This document shows positions 45,155 through 59,500 of a stretch of DNA of 64,000 bases, one piece after another. A program made the translations under genes and the position numbers. Positions within the stretch are counted from its first letter, which is position 1. Every line of letters begins with the position of its first letter. The DNA is from Basidiobolus meristosporus CBS 931.73. Lineage: Eukaryota > Basidiobolomycota > Basidiobolomycetes > Basidiobolales > Basidiobolaceae. The notes under the pieces were generated by a model. The model searched no databases and was not told the origin of the DNA. It saw nothing but the letters and a program-made list of their open reading frames with translations. The stretch is taken from positions 1 through 64,000 of the forward strand of contig MCFE01000290.1 in the NCBI GenBank assembly GCA_002104905.1. Reading direction: 5' to 3'.

Positions 45155-46857
45155 CGACATCGTGCTTCATTGAAGCTCGCCTACACATTTATATTAAGCT
45201 ACTGTATAGGATCAGTATTCGAAACTTATCTTTATTTTAAAAACCTGTATTCCACTCTCCCTGATTGAGCCCAGGTATGATTAGAGTGCTTCCAATCAAG
45301 TGAATGCGACGTCAACTACGCAGCTGTGAGCTGCAGCTTACATCTCTCTGCGAGAGATTATTTGTCATGTATTGGAATGAACTCACTCTGAATCAGATGG
45401 TTTCACCTGGCAAGACGGGTCATGACAGCAGTGCACCAATTCACTTCAGGCTATTAACCAAGTTGCCACTATCAGGCTTCCAATTTGGGCTGATTTCTAT
45501 TGATCGAGAAATCCATCCAGAATCCAGAAGGGCTGCTAGCGGTGTACTACCAATCCCGTGAACACAGTTCACCGAAGTAGTGTGCGATGTAGCGGATCAC
45601 CGGGCTGTGACTGCTCTCTATTTTTACTGTTATCGAAGGCTATATAAAGGGATATTTTTCTAGATCCAATACTCCGATCGGCCTTGCGAGCTTTTCTGAG
45701 CCAATTCGGATAATCAGTTTCTAGCGCTATCTGGTGGAGACTTTTTCTTCATGAGCAGACTCTCTTACAGGTGAGTTTTCGGAGTCGGTGAATTTCTCAT
45801 GTGGATTGGTGGCAGGCCGATAAATCGTTGATTGATCAGTCGGCATTCTCTGCAAGTGTTCTGTATGTTGAGTGATCTCGATTGCACACGAAGAAGGGCA
45901 GCCGGTTCGATGTAGAGATGTGATCGATGCCTATTCTGCTTGCGGGTAATGATGGCCTCTATGCTGTAAGCATATACACATGCGCCACCTTCAAAGCAGC
46001 TTATCGCGCCAACCAACCAACTCGATACTGACATTCGGGTTTCAAATATCTACAGTCCAAAGTAGGGATAGATGCAAGCCTTGCCCTCCCGAAGGACCAG
46101 TCGACCAATCAAAATGGAGCACATGCGTGGAGTTATCAAGCCAGAGAAAGTCCGTTTTCTTGGAAACTATATATATGATCCATCACCAACCACAACTCAC
46201 CAGTGACAAGGCTCCTCTTACACGGCAATCCCCCAATACATCAGACATCCTTGACCCAGGCACTGTTGGTCAAAGCTCTAGTTCAAAATTTGGAGATTGG
46301 GATCTTCATGGATTTTCAAATCCATTTCCATCTTCGTCTCCGTACCTTCATCGGTATATGGTCTATATGGCTTAACACCCTTGGTGGTTTGTGGCCGGGA
46401 TAGATGGCAGTGGGTGTGAATCATCTGGGCAATTGTAAGACATGGGACACCACTTGAATCTTATTCCATTGAGAATAGTCACCAGGGCGTTTCTCGCAGT
46501 GACCCTTCCAATCCCCACAACGCGGGTGCCATGCACCACTCTTTTTAGACTATCTTACTATATATGTATAAAATCCAGGAGAACATCGAGTGCGATCATT
46601 TTATAGCTCTGTGTACATCACTGCAACCACGAGCTTAAAAATACCTTCAAGTAAATTACAAACAAACAGGCACACTGTGGTGGTGTGTTTCGATAGATTG
46701 CTCACACAGATCTCGCTCGGAACCTTCCACAATGGTTTGAGTATGAAGGATGTACCATGGATATGATCCAGTTTGATGCAAGGTGCTCCTTTCAGGCGGT
46801 TAAGGCGCCCAATTACTGATTTCCTCCCTTATGTATACTTGCCGACAACAACCATTT
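45155..46857. other. Intergenic region
   Basis: 1.7 kb. Open frames at 45304-45561, 45765-46034 and 45980-46375 overlap one another on both strands and show no domain or splice support. Confidence 0.5.
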
Positions 46858-47862
46858 TTACTGATGTTTTTCATGTAACTGGGCGCTGGCTTTTTGCTGG
46901 TCGACGGTCATCTCCGGAGGATCTGATAGATAAATCAACAGAGAGGGCACCGACGCTTGGCCTAGTACGAAAAAGAATGGGCCTATGTAGGGAACATACA
47001 TCAATGAATAAAACAAAATGGCAAAGGATAGGGTGACGGTTTGTCTGGGTGAAAACCACAGATATCTTTCTGAATTGGTGACCACAACCCGGGAGAAATA
47101 AGGCTCCAAGAGCTCCCAGGCCAGAGCTCTGCAGCCATAAAAGTAACTCAAGGCGTAGACACTATAAGGTTTCAGCACCGGAAATATAAAGGTAGCCAAT
47201 GCAAACGTATATCCGACAGGTTTGCCGAAGGCTCGTGAAGTTAACCAAGCAGAGGCAAGTGGCGTTGCCAAAACTCCGATAACCGGAAGTAAAGATAATG
47301 CATAAACCGTTAAAAGCAGTCTTAAGCGACGGGTAGTACGAGCAAAGTAACGTTTCATCTCTTTCCAATAGGTGTAGCGGTATGGAACCCTAGAAAGTCG
47401 CACGAAATATGTGTATGAAGATGCCTGGAGTGAGGTCATAAATACACGATCAAATGGTTGGGGATATAGATAACGAACGAACAAGAGTCCAATAAAAGGG
47501 GTGGTTGAGATTGCGCTTGACACGCTTAACATTACAGTATTCAAAGTGGAGTCAACCGTGGAGTAATCGTAGCGAAATAAATACCCAAAAAATAGGTTTC
47601 CCCACTTGACAAGTTTTAAAGGAAACAATATCAAGTTGTGGGTAACAAAATAAACGACAACCAAGAATCCGAATAGGATCAGGAACGACCACAAAAGCCA
47701 CACGCGTAACTGAGGATTACGAAAAGATGCGACGGACCCTTCACAGGCGAGTTCAAATCCTTTGATGATATCAAAAAACATCTTCGTATTGGTTATGATC
47801 TGAGGGTATGATGCTGGTGACCGCGGTGGGGAAATATGTGGACTAGCGCTTCTCGAGTCCAT
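46858..47862 (-). CDS. UsgS/EI24-like multipass membrane protein
   Basis: Single exon, 334 residues, ATG at 47862. The first 30 residues are Ser/Pro-rich and polar. There are about six hydrophobic helices. The second half matches the pattern I know from fungal UsgS-type (EI24/CysZ-like, Rrt8/Lds-related) proteins: LLPVIGVLATPLAS, then WELLEPYFSRV, then RYLWFSPRQ, and YLSDPPE near the end. Yeast relatives localise to lipid droplets and the spore wall, but their biochemical role is unsettled. The C-terminus is short and hydrophilic. A TATA box lies 52 bp upstream of the ATG. Confidence 0.68.
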   Translation of the reverse strand: MDSRSASPHISPPRSPASYPQIITNTKMFFDIIKGFELACEGSVASFRNPQLRVWLLWSFLILFGFLVVVYFVTHNLILFPLKLVKWGNLFFGYLFRYDYSTVDSTLNTVMLSVSSAISTTPFIGLLFVRYLYPQPFDRVFMTSLQASSYTYFVRLSRVPYRYTYWKEMKRYFARTTRRLRLLLTVYALSLLPVIGVLATPLASAWLTSRAFGKPVGYTFALATFIFPVLKPYSVYALSYFYGCRALAWELLEPYFSRVVVTNSERYLWFSPRQTVTLSFAILFYSLMYVPYIGPFFFVLGQASVPSLLIYLSDPPEMTVDQQKASAQLHEKHQ

Positions 47863-47913
47863 CGTATCCCTAAATGCCTTCTATCTGTAAGAGAGCTTCC
47901 ACTCTTTCAGCAG

Positions 47914-47924
47914 CCTTTATAATC
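47914..47924 (-). promoter_or_regulatory. TATA box of the UsgS-like gene
   Basis: Minus strand reads GATTATAAAGG, about 52-62 bp upstream of the ATG at 47862. Confidence 0.5.
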
Positions 47925-48188
47925 CCCCAGTATCAATAGTACCAGGAATCCCACAATACGTCATGTCCGAAAAAAATAGCATTACATCAGGTGCCGCAGC
48001 AACCCTGGATTGCACATCGATACTTTATATGCCAACCTTTATTTTTCTATGGAGTACGGCAGCTCTTTAGATGAGTAGTCTTAAGTACAACTAAATCCTA
48101 TATTGAAGAACAGGGCATAGAGTATGGTGGTGAATGAGGCGTTGGTACATGTCAAAATTGATCAGATGCGATGGACTAAAATGGTGTA

Positions 48189-50338
<2,150 letters not shown>

Positions 50339-50390
50339 TTTGACTAGGAGTGCTAAGAAAAGCTGGATGATGTTGCAAGCCCGTCCAGCG

Positions 50391-50402
50391 GATATTTATA
50401 AG
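50391..50402 (-). promoter_or_regulatory. TATA box of GFA1
   Basis: Minus strand reads CTTATAAATATC, 53-64 bp upstream of the ATG at 50338. Confidence 0.5.
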
Positions 50403-52128
50403 ATTTCACCAACATGGAATGGCATTTTAGATAAGGTACAAGCTTCGGTTTGTAGTACTCCAAGTGCACTGAAACCCAATTCCAATATATCCTATGGTCT
50501 TTATTAAGCAAATTGATTGACATTGCCAATTTCAACAATGTAGGTACCCTGCCCAAACAAAGAAGGCATATAATCTCTCGGATTAGCCTTGAATTGCGCG
50601 CCCACTCTCCTCGTAGTGGAAATCCATCGATAGTACCACTCCAAACGTTGCAAGGCCCAATTAATCTTGCCATTCGATATTATATCACTACAGGTACATT
50701 TCGACCGCTAGATCGAACCGGAATATCGAAAGGCGGTCACACTGAGACCTGGAAATCATGACTTTGGCCGCTATTCATCTTCGCCTAATTATTAAACGGC
50801 CACTCATATCAATTGTGGTTGCTCATGATCTGAATTGAATATGTGAGCCCTCAGACTTCATTGGCCACGGCCCACGCTGGCGCTCGACAAAACCATCTGC
50901 GAATCTATCTGAAACATCCTATTCATAATGGTAGCCTAAGCGGGTCATCCATTAGAACCCGGATATGAGTCTGGATATTGTTAGGCATCCTCTTTATAGA
51001 CGAATGTCTTAACTATTTCTGTCGACATTGTGCCCCAATCGTATAATTTACCGTGGGCCATCCAGCATGGACCAAAACATTCCATGGAATCATGATAGCC
51101 TGTCGCATATGCCATGCCATCTGTATAGGGATGGATTTTATTATACTGCGACGGAGCAGATGAGATCTCAATATTACAGATATGGAGTTGGCGTGCTATT
51201 ATTGGGAGGATGCCGGGCGGTAGTTCACATCATTTACACTAGGAGCAGGGCTGATAATCAATCCCCCAGCACACCTTCCATCTCAAAGAAGCTTCGGTCA
51301 GGGTGCCAGCAAGGGCCCTGGACAGCCCGCCTCAAGGCGAAGCACCTGCTGGGTATGCACCGCCAGGGTTTCGCCGGCCCTGCCGTCCAAGCAGCTCGTA
51401 TAAGACAGCCAGCCTCGTTGACTACTCTTTGGTATAGTGCAGCGCGGCTAGTGGGTGGCAGTAAGCCAACAAAGCGTTGCACTGGGAATACAGTTATCTC
51501 GATTGTTCCGATAAACAACCGGATTACGAAGGATTACTAGCGCGCTAATTAATAGCAGCAATGTCTGACAGATGTTTGCCTCAGTGCATCGCTGGCCCTC
51601 AAATCATAGCACAGTGCAGAGTGCAACAATAACTTACAATTATGGTTGTGTAACTAATTAGATTAATGCTTCAATCATCTTTCCCTCATGTTCTAGCCAG
51701 AGTTAATCCATCTTGCTAATCAGATGGGGAAGGCTCTCCTGATATATTCGTGATATCGCCTCAATAGCACATGTGTTCACACGCCCTTGGAAAGTATTGA
51801 GCCCAATGTCATACCGCACTTGATCTATACTACGATATATTCTAGACACCAAGTCTAACAATCGAGGCCAATCAGATGCTGTTCCAATTGTTTGCAGCCT
51901 GATGCAATTGTGCCTCTCGAGCATTAGAGATGCCCAGAAACACAAACTGATAGCAGTGGCCGACAAATATGGTGTATTATGAGGGCAATCCTCGCAGTGT
52001 TTATTTTAGTCACGTAGTATTCTACCAAAAACAAATATAAAACCTGATAACCTGTTGGGAACTATACAGTAGAGAAATAAATAAATAAATAATCAGCGGA
52101 GTAGATAGAAGCCTCGGCGATGTTGGGG
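50403..52128. other. Intergenic region with a local GC-rich patch
   Basis: 1.7 kb. A GC-rich patch at about 51280-51420 creates long frames on both strands (51028-51540 plus; 51258-51518 minus) without any domain. An AATA microsatellite lies at about 52074-52092. No gene is called. Confidence 0.5.
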
Positions 52129-52639
52129 CTATTCGATTGAGATGTCAGCACAGTTTACATAGGTTTCGCCGGTGAGTTCGGCGTACCAGAGAAAGCGAAG
52201 GGCACACTGCTCACAAGTGACACCTTCAGGGAGCTGAACCGATGTCTGGAACTCGCCGGAGACGTCGGCGCAATCCCAGCTTGCTAGTGTATCGAAATTC
52301 GAATCGAGATGGGTAGCCAGATCTATTTGGCAAGGCCCGCGATGAGCAGCACCAATTTCCCAGCCAATGGTTATCATCTCTCCCGAGGAATAGCGAGCGG
52401 TTGTAGGGCCAGGTGGGTTTCCTCCGCAGGGCATATGGCTATTGGGGCCACGGGTGAGGGAAAGGCCGACATTTCGATCTCCCGGTGGAATTCGGACCTC
52501 AGGAACTGTCTGATAAATTCAAGGTTATGATTGACGTGCTATGTATTAGTTGAGTAAACCAGCCTACCATGTGCCCATGGGCCATAACATTAGCAACAGC
52601 GAAGGCTAGCGACAGAGTGATTTTGAACATGGATTTCAT
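52129..52639 (-). CDS. Secreted histidine-brace protein, LPMO-like (chitin-binding type-4 like)
   Basis: Two exons: 52639-52568 and 52509-52129, giving 150 residues. The signal peptide (ITLSLAFAVANVMA) ends exactly before HGHM, so the mature protein would begin with His, as in copper-dependent lytic polysaccharide monooxygenases. A second His lies in AAHRGPC. Six Cys (PCGG, GPC, DC, CEQC, NC) probably form three disulfides. The end CALRFLWYAE...YVNCADISI is the LPMO core-strand pattern. The mature length of about 130 residues is small for a catalytic LPMO. The family could therefore be LPMO_10-like, or one of the short copper-binding relatives with a brace but different function. The intron falls two residues after the brace His motif. 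A TATA box lies 47 bp upstream. Confidence 0.72.
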
Positions 52640-52685
52640 TGTTGAAACGATTATGAGCTGATTCAACTGTAACTACAACGCACGG

Positions 52686-52695
52686 GTATATATAC
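52686..52695 (-). promoter_or_regulatory. TATA-like element of the LPMO-like gene
   Basis: GTATATATAC, 47-56 bp upstream of the ATG at 52639. Confidence 0.45.
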
Positions 52696-53322
52696 TGATC
52701 CACCAAGACACGAGAATCTCCTGCTGAGCATTTCATCCTCCGATTGCATATCACCGACGGCGAATGCCAAGGAACGGTTAGACATGCATCCACAAATGGC
52801 TCAGAGGGTCGCCATGTTAATCAGTAGCATCATCAAGGCAATGATACTGCTTTTGAAAAATCCCTTGAGCTCTAATCCTGTATTGATGTGTATTCTGTGT
52901 AAAATACCGAGCAGAATATAACCCGTTGAAGCAGATCTAGTGCATCGGTGCATTTACTCGGCAGAGGGATTGCTGCTTTGGGTAGTCAAGTATCTGAACT
53001 TGAAGAGTTCATACATCCTCACAAAACCCCCGCCCGCCCTCCAGTTTCTGGGGCTACGTGCCGATGATTTCGAGGCACCATAGCAAGCAAGCTTGCAATA
53101 CTTCAACAGCCTGTTCAAGCATTAGGATTGGTTATATATGTGTCAAAAATCCTATAGGTCCCGAGCAAGATCTACCAGGAAATTTTATTAGCTCCATGAG
53201 AACCATTGGTGCTATTGTGTACTTTAGCCCAATAAAGTGTGTACCTCGATGGATGATTTCCTTCTCTCACCCGAAGTCCTCCGTCACGCATCAGTTGGAC
53301 TTTGTATTCCATTCATCTAAAA
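52696..53322. other. Divergent intergenic region
   Basis: About 630 bp between the LPMO-like gene and RPL35. The frame 53058-53369 overlaps the RPL35 start and shows no domain. Confidence 0.55.
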
Positions 53323-53849
53323 ATGGTCGGTATCAAGTGGATAGTGCATCTATACCTCAACTAAAATGACCGAGAAATTGATTAACAACAGCACCCAGCT
53401 AACTCGCCCTCTCGACTAGGCTAAAGTTAAGGCACACGAACTTCGCAACCAATCCAAAGAGGAGCTTAAAAAGCAACTCGACGAGTTAAAGCAGGAGCTC
53501 TCTTCTTTGAGAGTTCAAAAGGTTGCTGGTGGCGCCGCCTCAAAGTTGACTCGCATGTAAGTGATTGGGATATGCCTGGCTCAGATTACTGTTCTCATCA
53601 CCACTCTTCAGTAACGCTGTCCGCAAGTCTATTGCTCGCGTACTTACCGTTATCACTCAAACCGAGCGCCAAAACATTCGCCTTCTGTACAAACAAGAGA
53701 ACCGCAAGTACCTCCCTCTTGATCTTCGCTACAAGAAGACTCGTGCTATCCGTCGCCGCCTGACCAAGTTCGAGGCAACTCGCACCACCGTTAGACAGCA
53801 TAAGAAGAGCATTCACTTCCCTCAGAGAAAGTTCGCTGTCAAAGCTTAA
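53323..53849 (+). CDS. RPL35: 60S ribosomal protein L35 (uL29)
   Basis: Three exons: 53323-53325 (the ATG only), 53420-53556 and 53612-53849, giving 125 residues. It begins [21 protein letters not shown] and ends QRKFAVKA. uL29 sits at the polypeptide exit tunnel and helps dock SRP and the translocon. An intron directly after the ATG is also found in budding-yeast RPL35 genes, which supports the single-codon exon. Its donor here (GTCGGT) is poor, so another non-coding leader arrangement is possible. The second donor is GTAAGT. Basic residues dominate the second half ([10 protein letters not shown]), as expected. AATAAA follows at 53888-53893. Confidence 0.9.
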
Positions 53850-54128
53850 CCATTCTTGTTTTATGAATTTTGTACCAATTCCTGATCAATAAATAGTAAA
53901 ATAACACACTAACCTATTCGTCACCTGTACTTAACTTCATACTAGAGATCAGAAATGGCACGAGATCCACTCAAAGCGGATGATTATTGTTTGGTCTGGG
54001 TTCCAAAATTACTTTGAAAACTCATGTTGTTCAGAACATATTTTAAAAATACGACGAATAATCATTCATCTTTGAATAACTTCTCCAGATTGCTCTTTTT
54101 CCTTGGATACTATTTAGCTACCTCATAG

Positions 54129-54971
54129 ATGTTGACGACTCCCGATGCACGAGAGCTTGAGTACAATTCTTTGGAGGTGATTGATCTTACTGAAATTCAT
54201 GACAACATCCAACCGAACCCCATTACCCAGCAAGTCATATGCCTTTCTGAGAGAGCACCATACGCAGCTCGGGACTCCACTGACCGCACCCTCATAGTTT
54301 TAAGTGATGAAGAAGCTGAGACTACTAGTATTGCGACAGTCACCGAAAACAACCGGAGCACTACCAATAGAGCCGGTAGGTGTTTTTGCCTTGATTCCTC
54401 CTGATCTCCAACGTTAAGTATTTCTTTGATAAAAGGTGCTAACACTATAGCTCCCTTCAGAAATTATATGAACGCTCCTGTATTTGATTATGATTTTATA
54501 CGGGATCTTCACATGGACGAAGCAAGTAGCGAAGGCTCTGTCTATTTCCCTAGCAGTGAATCGGACTTGGATCCGGAAGACGGTGACCTGCAGCCCTCTG
54601 AGTTCAATGGGTTCCCGGAGACCAATACTTCTCTGGTAACCGAAGGGGCCGCTCTTCCCGAACCGTTTTCAGATGGAAAACCCACGGAAGGTGGAGAGAA
54701 CAATATGGGCATTAAGTGCTCCATTTGCCTGGACAATCCTCAAAAACTGACCACCACAATTTGTGGTCATTTATTCTGTGATGAGTGTATCCACAGGTCT
54801 ATCAAAACACCAAGCAAAGCATGCCCTGTATGCCGAAAGCCATTAACTCTGAAGAAGATGAGGATCTTGCAACTTCGTGTCCTGCCGACTGCCAAAGGTC
54901 AATTATCAAGAAGAAAACGGAGCACTTCCGAAGAAAGCGAAAGCAAAAAGAGAATGAAATCTGCTAGTTGA
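54129..54971 (+). CDS. RING-finger protein with SUMO-interaction motifs, probable SUMO-targeted ubiquitin ligase (Slx8/RNF4-like)
   Basis: Two exons: 54129-54375 and 54451-54971, giving 255 residues. The intron has a GTAGGT donor, a perfect TGCTAAC branch site and a TATAG acceptor. Three hydrophobic-acidic SIM-like motifs lie in the first 70 residues: VIDLTE, VICLSE and LIVLSDEE. The C3HC4 RING lies at residues about 175-215: CSICLD, CGHLFCDEC, CPVCRKPL. A basic C-terminal tail follows (SRRKRSTSEESESKKR). Tandem SIMs plus one C-terminal RING is the STUbL layout (RNF4, Slx8/Rfp1). These enzymes ubiquitinate SUMOylated nuclear proteins in DNA repair. The ligase role follows from architecture, not from a database match. 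Confidence 0.75.
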
Positions 54972-56598
54972 CTTTCCCGATTGGCATATAGAGTAATTTT
55001 TACTAGCATTCACTAGATTAGTTGCTTCGGCCACTGTATATAATCCTGGGCTCTCAGTCAACGTCTATTCCCAAAAAACCTTCACAATTCTCTTGTCCTC
55101 TACAAGCTCTGTATATTATGACACACTTTCCTGGGAAGTAGATTAATCCTCATTAAACACACTCATCACCGATAACCCTGTCTGAACCCATCTCCCTTCC
55201 TAACCGCTCTTTCAAGTTATTCTGTATCGGTTGGTTATATTTTGCCAAATAAACCAAACACTGATAACTATGGTCTAGCATTCAAAGAGGGTATGGGTGT
55301 TTCTGTCGACGGTTCAGATAGGGAAACCAGAGAGGAAGGTTAAGCAAGGATACTACCAGGTAGTATACATATGACCGACAAGGACTGAATACTCTTCGTA
55401 TGAAATGGCAAATATTTAGAACCACGAAGGAATGGGTAAGGTGCAGATGCTAAATAGTAGTGTTGTGTTGACACTAGATCCGTAAGTGGCTTAAATGAAT
55501 GGAATCTGGTAAACTTTATATCTATAAAATGGCCTGGCTTTTGATCCTTGATCTTCTGTACCAAGCCCACCTTTAAGGACTTGTAGTTAGATCGTCTATT
55601 TGATCAACAGGATACTTCGGTCGCACTGACAATTACTAACATCTCATTTGCCTAGCATTCAGATATAGTCTAATAATTTTCGCCATACCAATTCAATATT
55701 CTAAGTATGTTGAAGATGCTCAGTGCTAGCATCTTCCGCCAGAGAATAGATGTTCTCTATCGAACAAGGATACACTAATCTGCGCAACTTATTCACGTGC
55801 TCAGCCAGGCTAAGCGATATATAAACTAGTCTGATACAGAGTAGATCAGAGCACTACTGTGGGCCTGTCTGACAGGGCTTAACGCTCCAGGGGTAAACAT
55901 GGATTGTATCACTTAAAGTTAGGCCATTACTCCACTGAAAGATCTATAACGTTCCAAAACCAACCTCAGGATCCCATTGAGAGAAAACTGCAGTGAAAAT
56001 ATCCTAGCGATCATTCCTTCATTTGGACAACTGATAATTACCAGCGAATGAGACCGCTACTTAATCGCTTTCCTCTAAATTAGGTGATACATAATTTCAT
56101 CATTCGAGCCGTGATTGGCTTTTCTCCATATATACATGTACATATTTCGAAGTTCACAGAAATAATGAAGTCCCAGTATATCATTCATGTTGGTGTCTGA
56201 ATATCGCCAGTTTACCTTTTGCAATAGCAATATATTACCTATCCAGCCTTAATGTGTAGCTTTAAACCCATTAATATCTACTGTGTGCAAACCAGTTGTA
56301 TTGAGGTTGGGTCCTAATCTTTAATTATTTTCATCCCATATCTTGAGCTTTTTTGCATTTTTCAGCTTGGTAGTTCTTTGTTCTTTCTTGTTGCCTGTAG
56401 ACCAAATACCCATTCTCGTATCTAATTTTTATCGCTGGAGAGTACTATCAATTCTCGAGACTCGCCTCTTGGAGGTCCTTGGCTAACTCATATCTAGACG
56501 CTTTAACATACTGGGTCCGTTATCCCTGATCATTCACTTGGTGAAGTATGTCAATGTAAACTATTCGTAGGATAGTAACATTCGCAGCAAATACTACG
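54972..56598. other. Intergenic region
   Basis: 1.6 kb, AT-rich, upstream of the RasGEF gene. Only short frames are seen. Confidence 0.6.
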
Positions 56599-59500
56599 AT
56601 GAATGGCCAATACAACAATCGATATAGCTGCCCAGTATTCAATAAGGAGCTCAAACAAGAGTTAAGAGAGGATCTGCCAAGCAAAGCAGGTGTAGAATGC
56701 GCCTCTACCGTTAGTGTAAGCGGTTTCTCAACTCCAGAGCAATCCAGAACGGCAGCCTCGACTTCAGAACAACCTTCATTCCCCACCAATCTACCATATC
56801 CACCTGATACTCGACCACCAAACCTATTGCTGGTAAAGCCTCACAAGCGCAAAGAACGCTCCCTCGTACTCAACCGGGCCCACCAAAATCAAAGCAAGAA
56901 GGAGAATACATTTTCACTCCGGCGTGAAGGAATGTACTCATCTTCAGATTCAGAGATGGAGAGCCAGCCAGTGCAATCCCCCATCTCGCCCTCACCATGC
57001 GTGAATCCCAAAAGGAACAAGATACTACGAAATCGGCCTCGACCTATCCCGCTCACCATCACAACCACAACCAGAAGTTTCTCTGACGCGCCAAAATCGG
57101 GAACGTTCGCTAAACGCTGGCGAAAAGATGTTCAATCACCGCCTGGAACCCCAACAAAGCGGAATTTTGCCGTCAGGTATGTTCAATGGGAGCACCGACA
57201 GCTGTGTATGATTATCAACCAAAGTAGCTGATGTTTTTTGCCATATTTCAAGGAGTCCAAGAGCCAAGCTCAAACTCACTCCCAAAAGCAGCATGACCCA
57301 CTCAAGCCAGCCCAAAAAATCCCATTATCCCCCGAATTCCCCAGTCACCAGTACCTTCAGTTACGATGCAACCCCTACTCCTCAGCATGTACGACGCCGA
57401 CATAATTCCATGGTGATGCCACATACAAAGGAGTATGAGAGATTGGCGAACCTGTTTGGATGGCGAGGGGAGGAGATCAAACAAAGCAAATGGGAATTCA
57501 TCAGTTCACCGGCGTACGATGATCAAGAGGCCAGGGCAAAGCTACGAGTGGTGAATCCGTGGCGTAAGCCCTCCAAAAGGTAAGCAATCAATCATCTTCA
57601 ACTGCACCAACCCGGGGTTAATCGGGCTCTATTTACTAGCTCGCTGAAGGAAAGAATATTCATCCCAAGCAGCGGGCATGAGATTGATGATGATGATGAT
57701 CAATCAGAGCGAAAAATATCGATATCGTTCACTCAATTCGATAGGATTCCCCAAAGGTTCGACGTGGCATCTCCGCGATCTGCCACATCTACCATCAGAC
57801 ACCTGTGCCGACTATCATTTGGTGAGGATGATCTGGATCCCACCATCTTCGATTCCATTATGTCTGGTAATGGCCCTGCGTTGATCGTATGGTCGGAGGA
57901 GAGCCCGCCCTCAGCACCGCCAAGCAAGAAAGCACTTAGGCGCCGATTTAGCTCTGGAAATAAATCGCACGGATTACTGGCGCCCCTCGATGTGCGCAAA
58001 ACAATCATGTTTGCCACCATTGAAAAGCTGATCGAAAGCATGACCATCGATATCGACTACAGCCTTTTGACCGACTTCTTCTTGACCTACCGTTCGTTCG
58101 CCTCACCCCTGAAGCTCTGCCGTTTGCTCATTCTGAGATATCAGTGGGCGTTGCTTGATGACACCCAAGACAGATGGGTGGTACGCATCCGATTGTTCGT
58201 GGTACTGCGGCACTGGGTAGTGAACTATTTTTCCTTGGATTTTCTCCCATCCAGGGAGTTGCGCGAGACGCTGGCCAAGTATCTGCTAAGCCTGACCACC
58301 TCATCCCCGGTATTGCGCTCACCAAGGGATCAGCGGGTTGTATTCAGTTTGCTTAGAATCATGCGCAGCCTGACAATCTATTATCGCTATGGGGTGCCGC
58401 CAGCTGACGAAGGCAGCGTGACATTCGTTGCCGAAGGGATCGAGGAGGCTCGTGATGAATTCTGGGGGGTTCAGATCCCGGAAGAGGAGGAGCTGGTGAT
58501 TCAGGTAGAGCCTGATTCATCCAACAAGGATTCTCAGAACACGTGCCAGGCCGAGAATTTGAAGCCAAGAAAAACCGACGACTCGATGCTGAGCGAGGCG
58601 CACACAAGAGAGGACGGAAGCCCCTTGCTTCGATTCGTGTTGCTCTCGCAACAAAAGCAAAACGAGGTCGAGACCGACAAATCGAGGAAGTTGATGATCA
58701 AGCGGTTCTCCTCTGCTAGCCTAAACAAAATGCGTTCCGCTTTGAAGGGGAGCACGAAGCTGGGCAAGGATGCCGCTGTTGTCACCCCCCAGAAGGAAAA
58801 CAGGCCGGGGCCATTTTCGTACGACGATTTGAAGTTCTCCACCACACCAGCAGGCAACCACACACCGGAGCGTACGTCACCACATTCCCGCGACGACACT
58901 GCCCGGAAATTCAACATCAACTTTCTCTCTACGCTTCGACGTCGTAAAAATCGCAGCTCCACGAGTTCTGCATCAACACCTGACTTATCTACAGCCGTCT
59001 CACTTAATTCTTCGGCCAACTCGACCCCTTACTCGTCCCTCTCTGCCTCTACTGTGCAGTCCAGAATATCTGTGGAGTCGCTGTTTGAGTACTTGCCGGT
59101 CGGGAATTCCTACGAATCCCTTGGACAGGTCCAAAATGGCTCAGAGAGCTACAAAATGCATCATGACAACAGTGATGGCGCATCAGTGATCGTTCACAAT
59201 TTCGAGAGCGGATGCCAATCCACACCCGAGAGACGCTCCGCAGAGTCCACAAATGCCAACGTGCCGCGACAAAAATGCCAATCTGCGCCACCCACTGCTA
59301 CACAGCTTCCACCGCCGTTGCCGAAAGATACGCGATCCAAGAAGAGAGTCTCCCTGCCTCCGAAAGGGAGCTCGCATACCGTGGAGCCCAAGCCGGAGAA
59401 GCTTACTATACGAAGATCTGTTTCCTCTTACATTTCCAGGAACAAAACCACTTCGTCAGCCAAGCTGCACACCTATCCAAAAGCGAACCCATCCTCAGCG

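Noticed and set aside
45980-46375. 131-codon plus-strand frame
   Set aside because: No domain, low-complexity composition, and overlaps other equally weak frames.
51028-51540. 170-codon plus-strand frame
   Set aside because: Opposed by a frame on the other strand, with no domain, signal or splice support; caused by the GC-rich patch.
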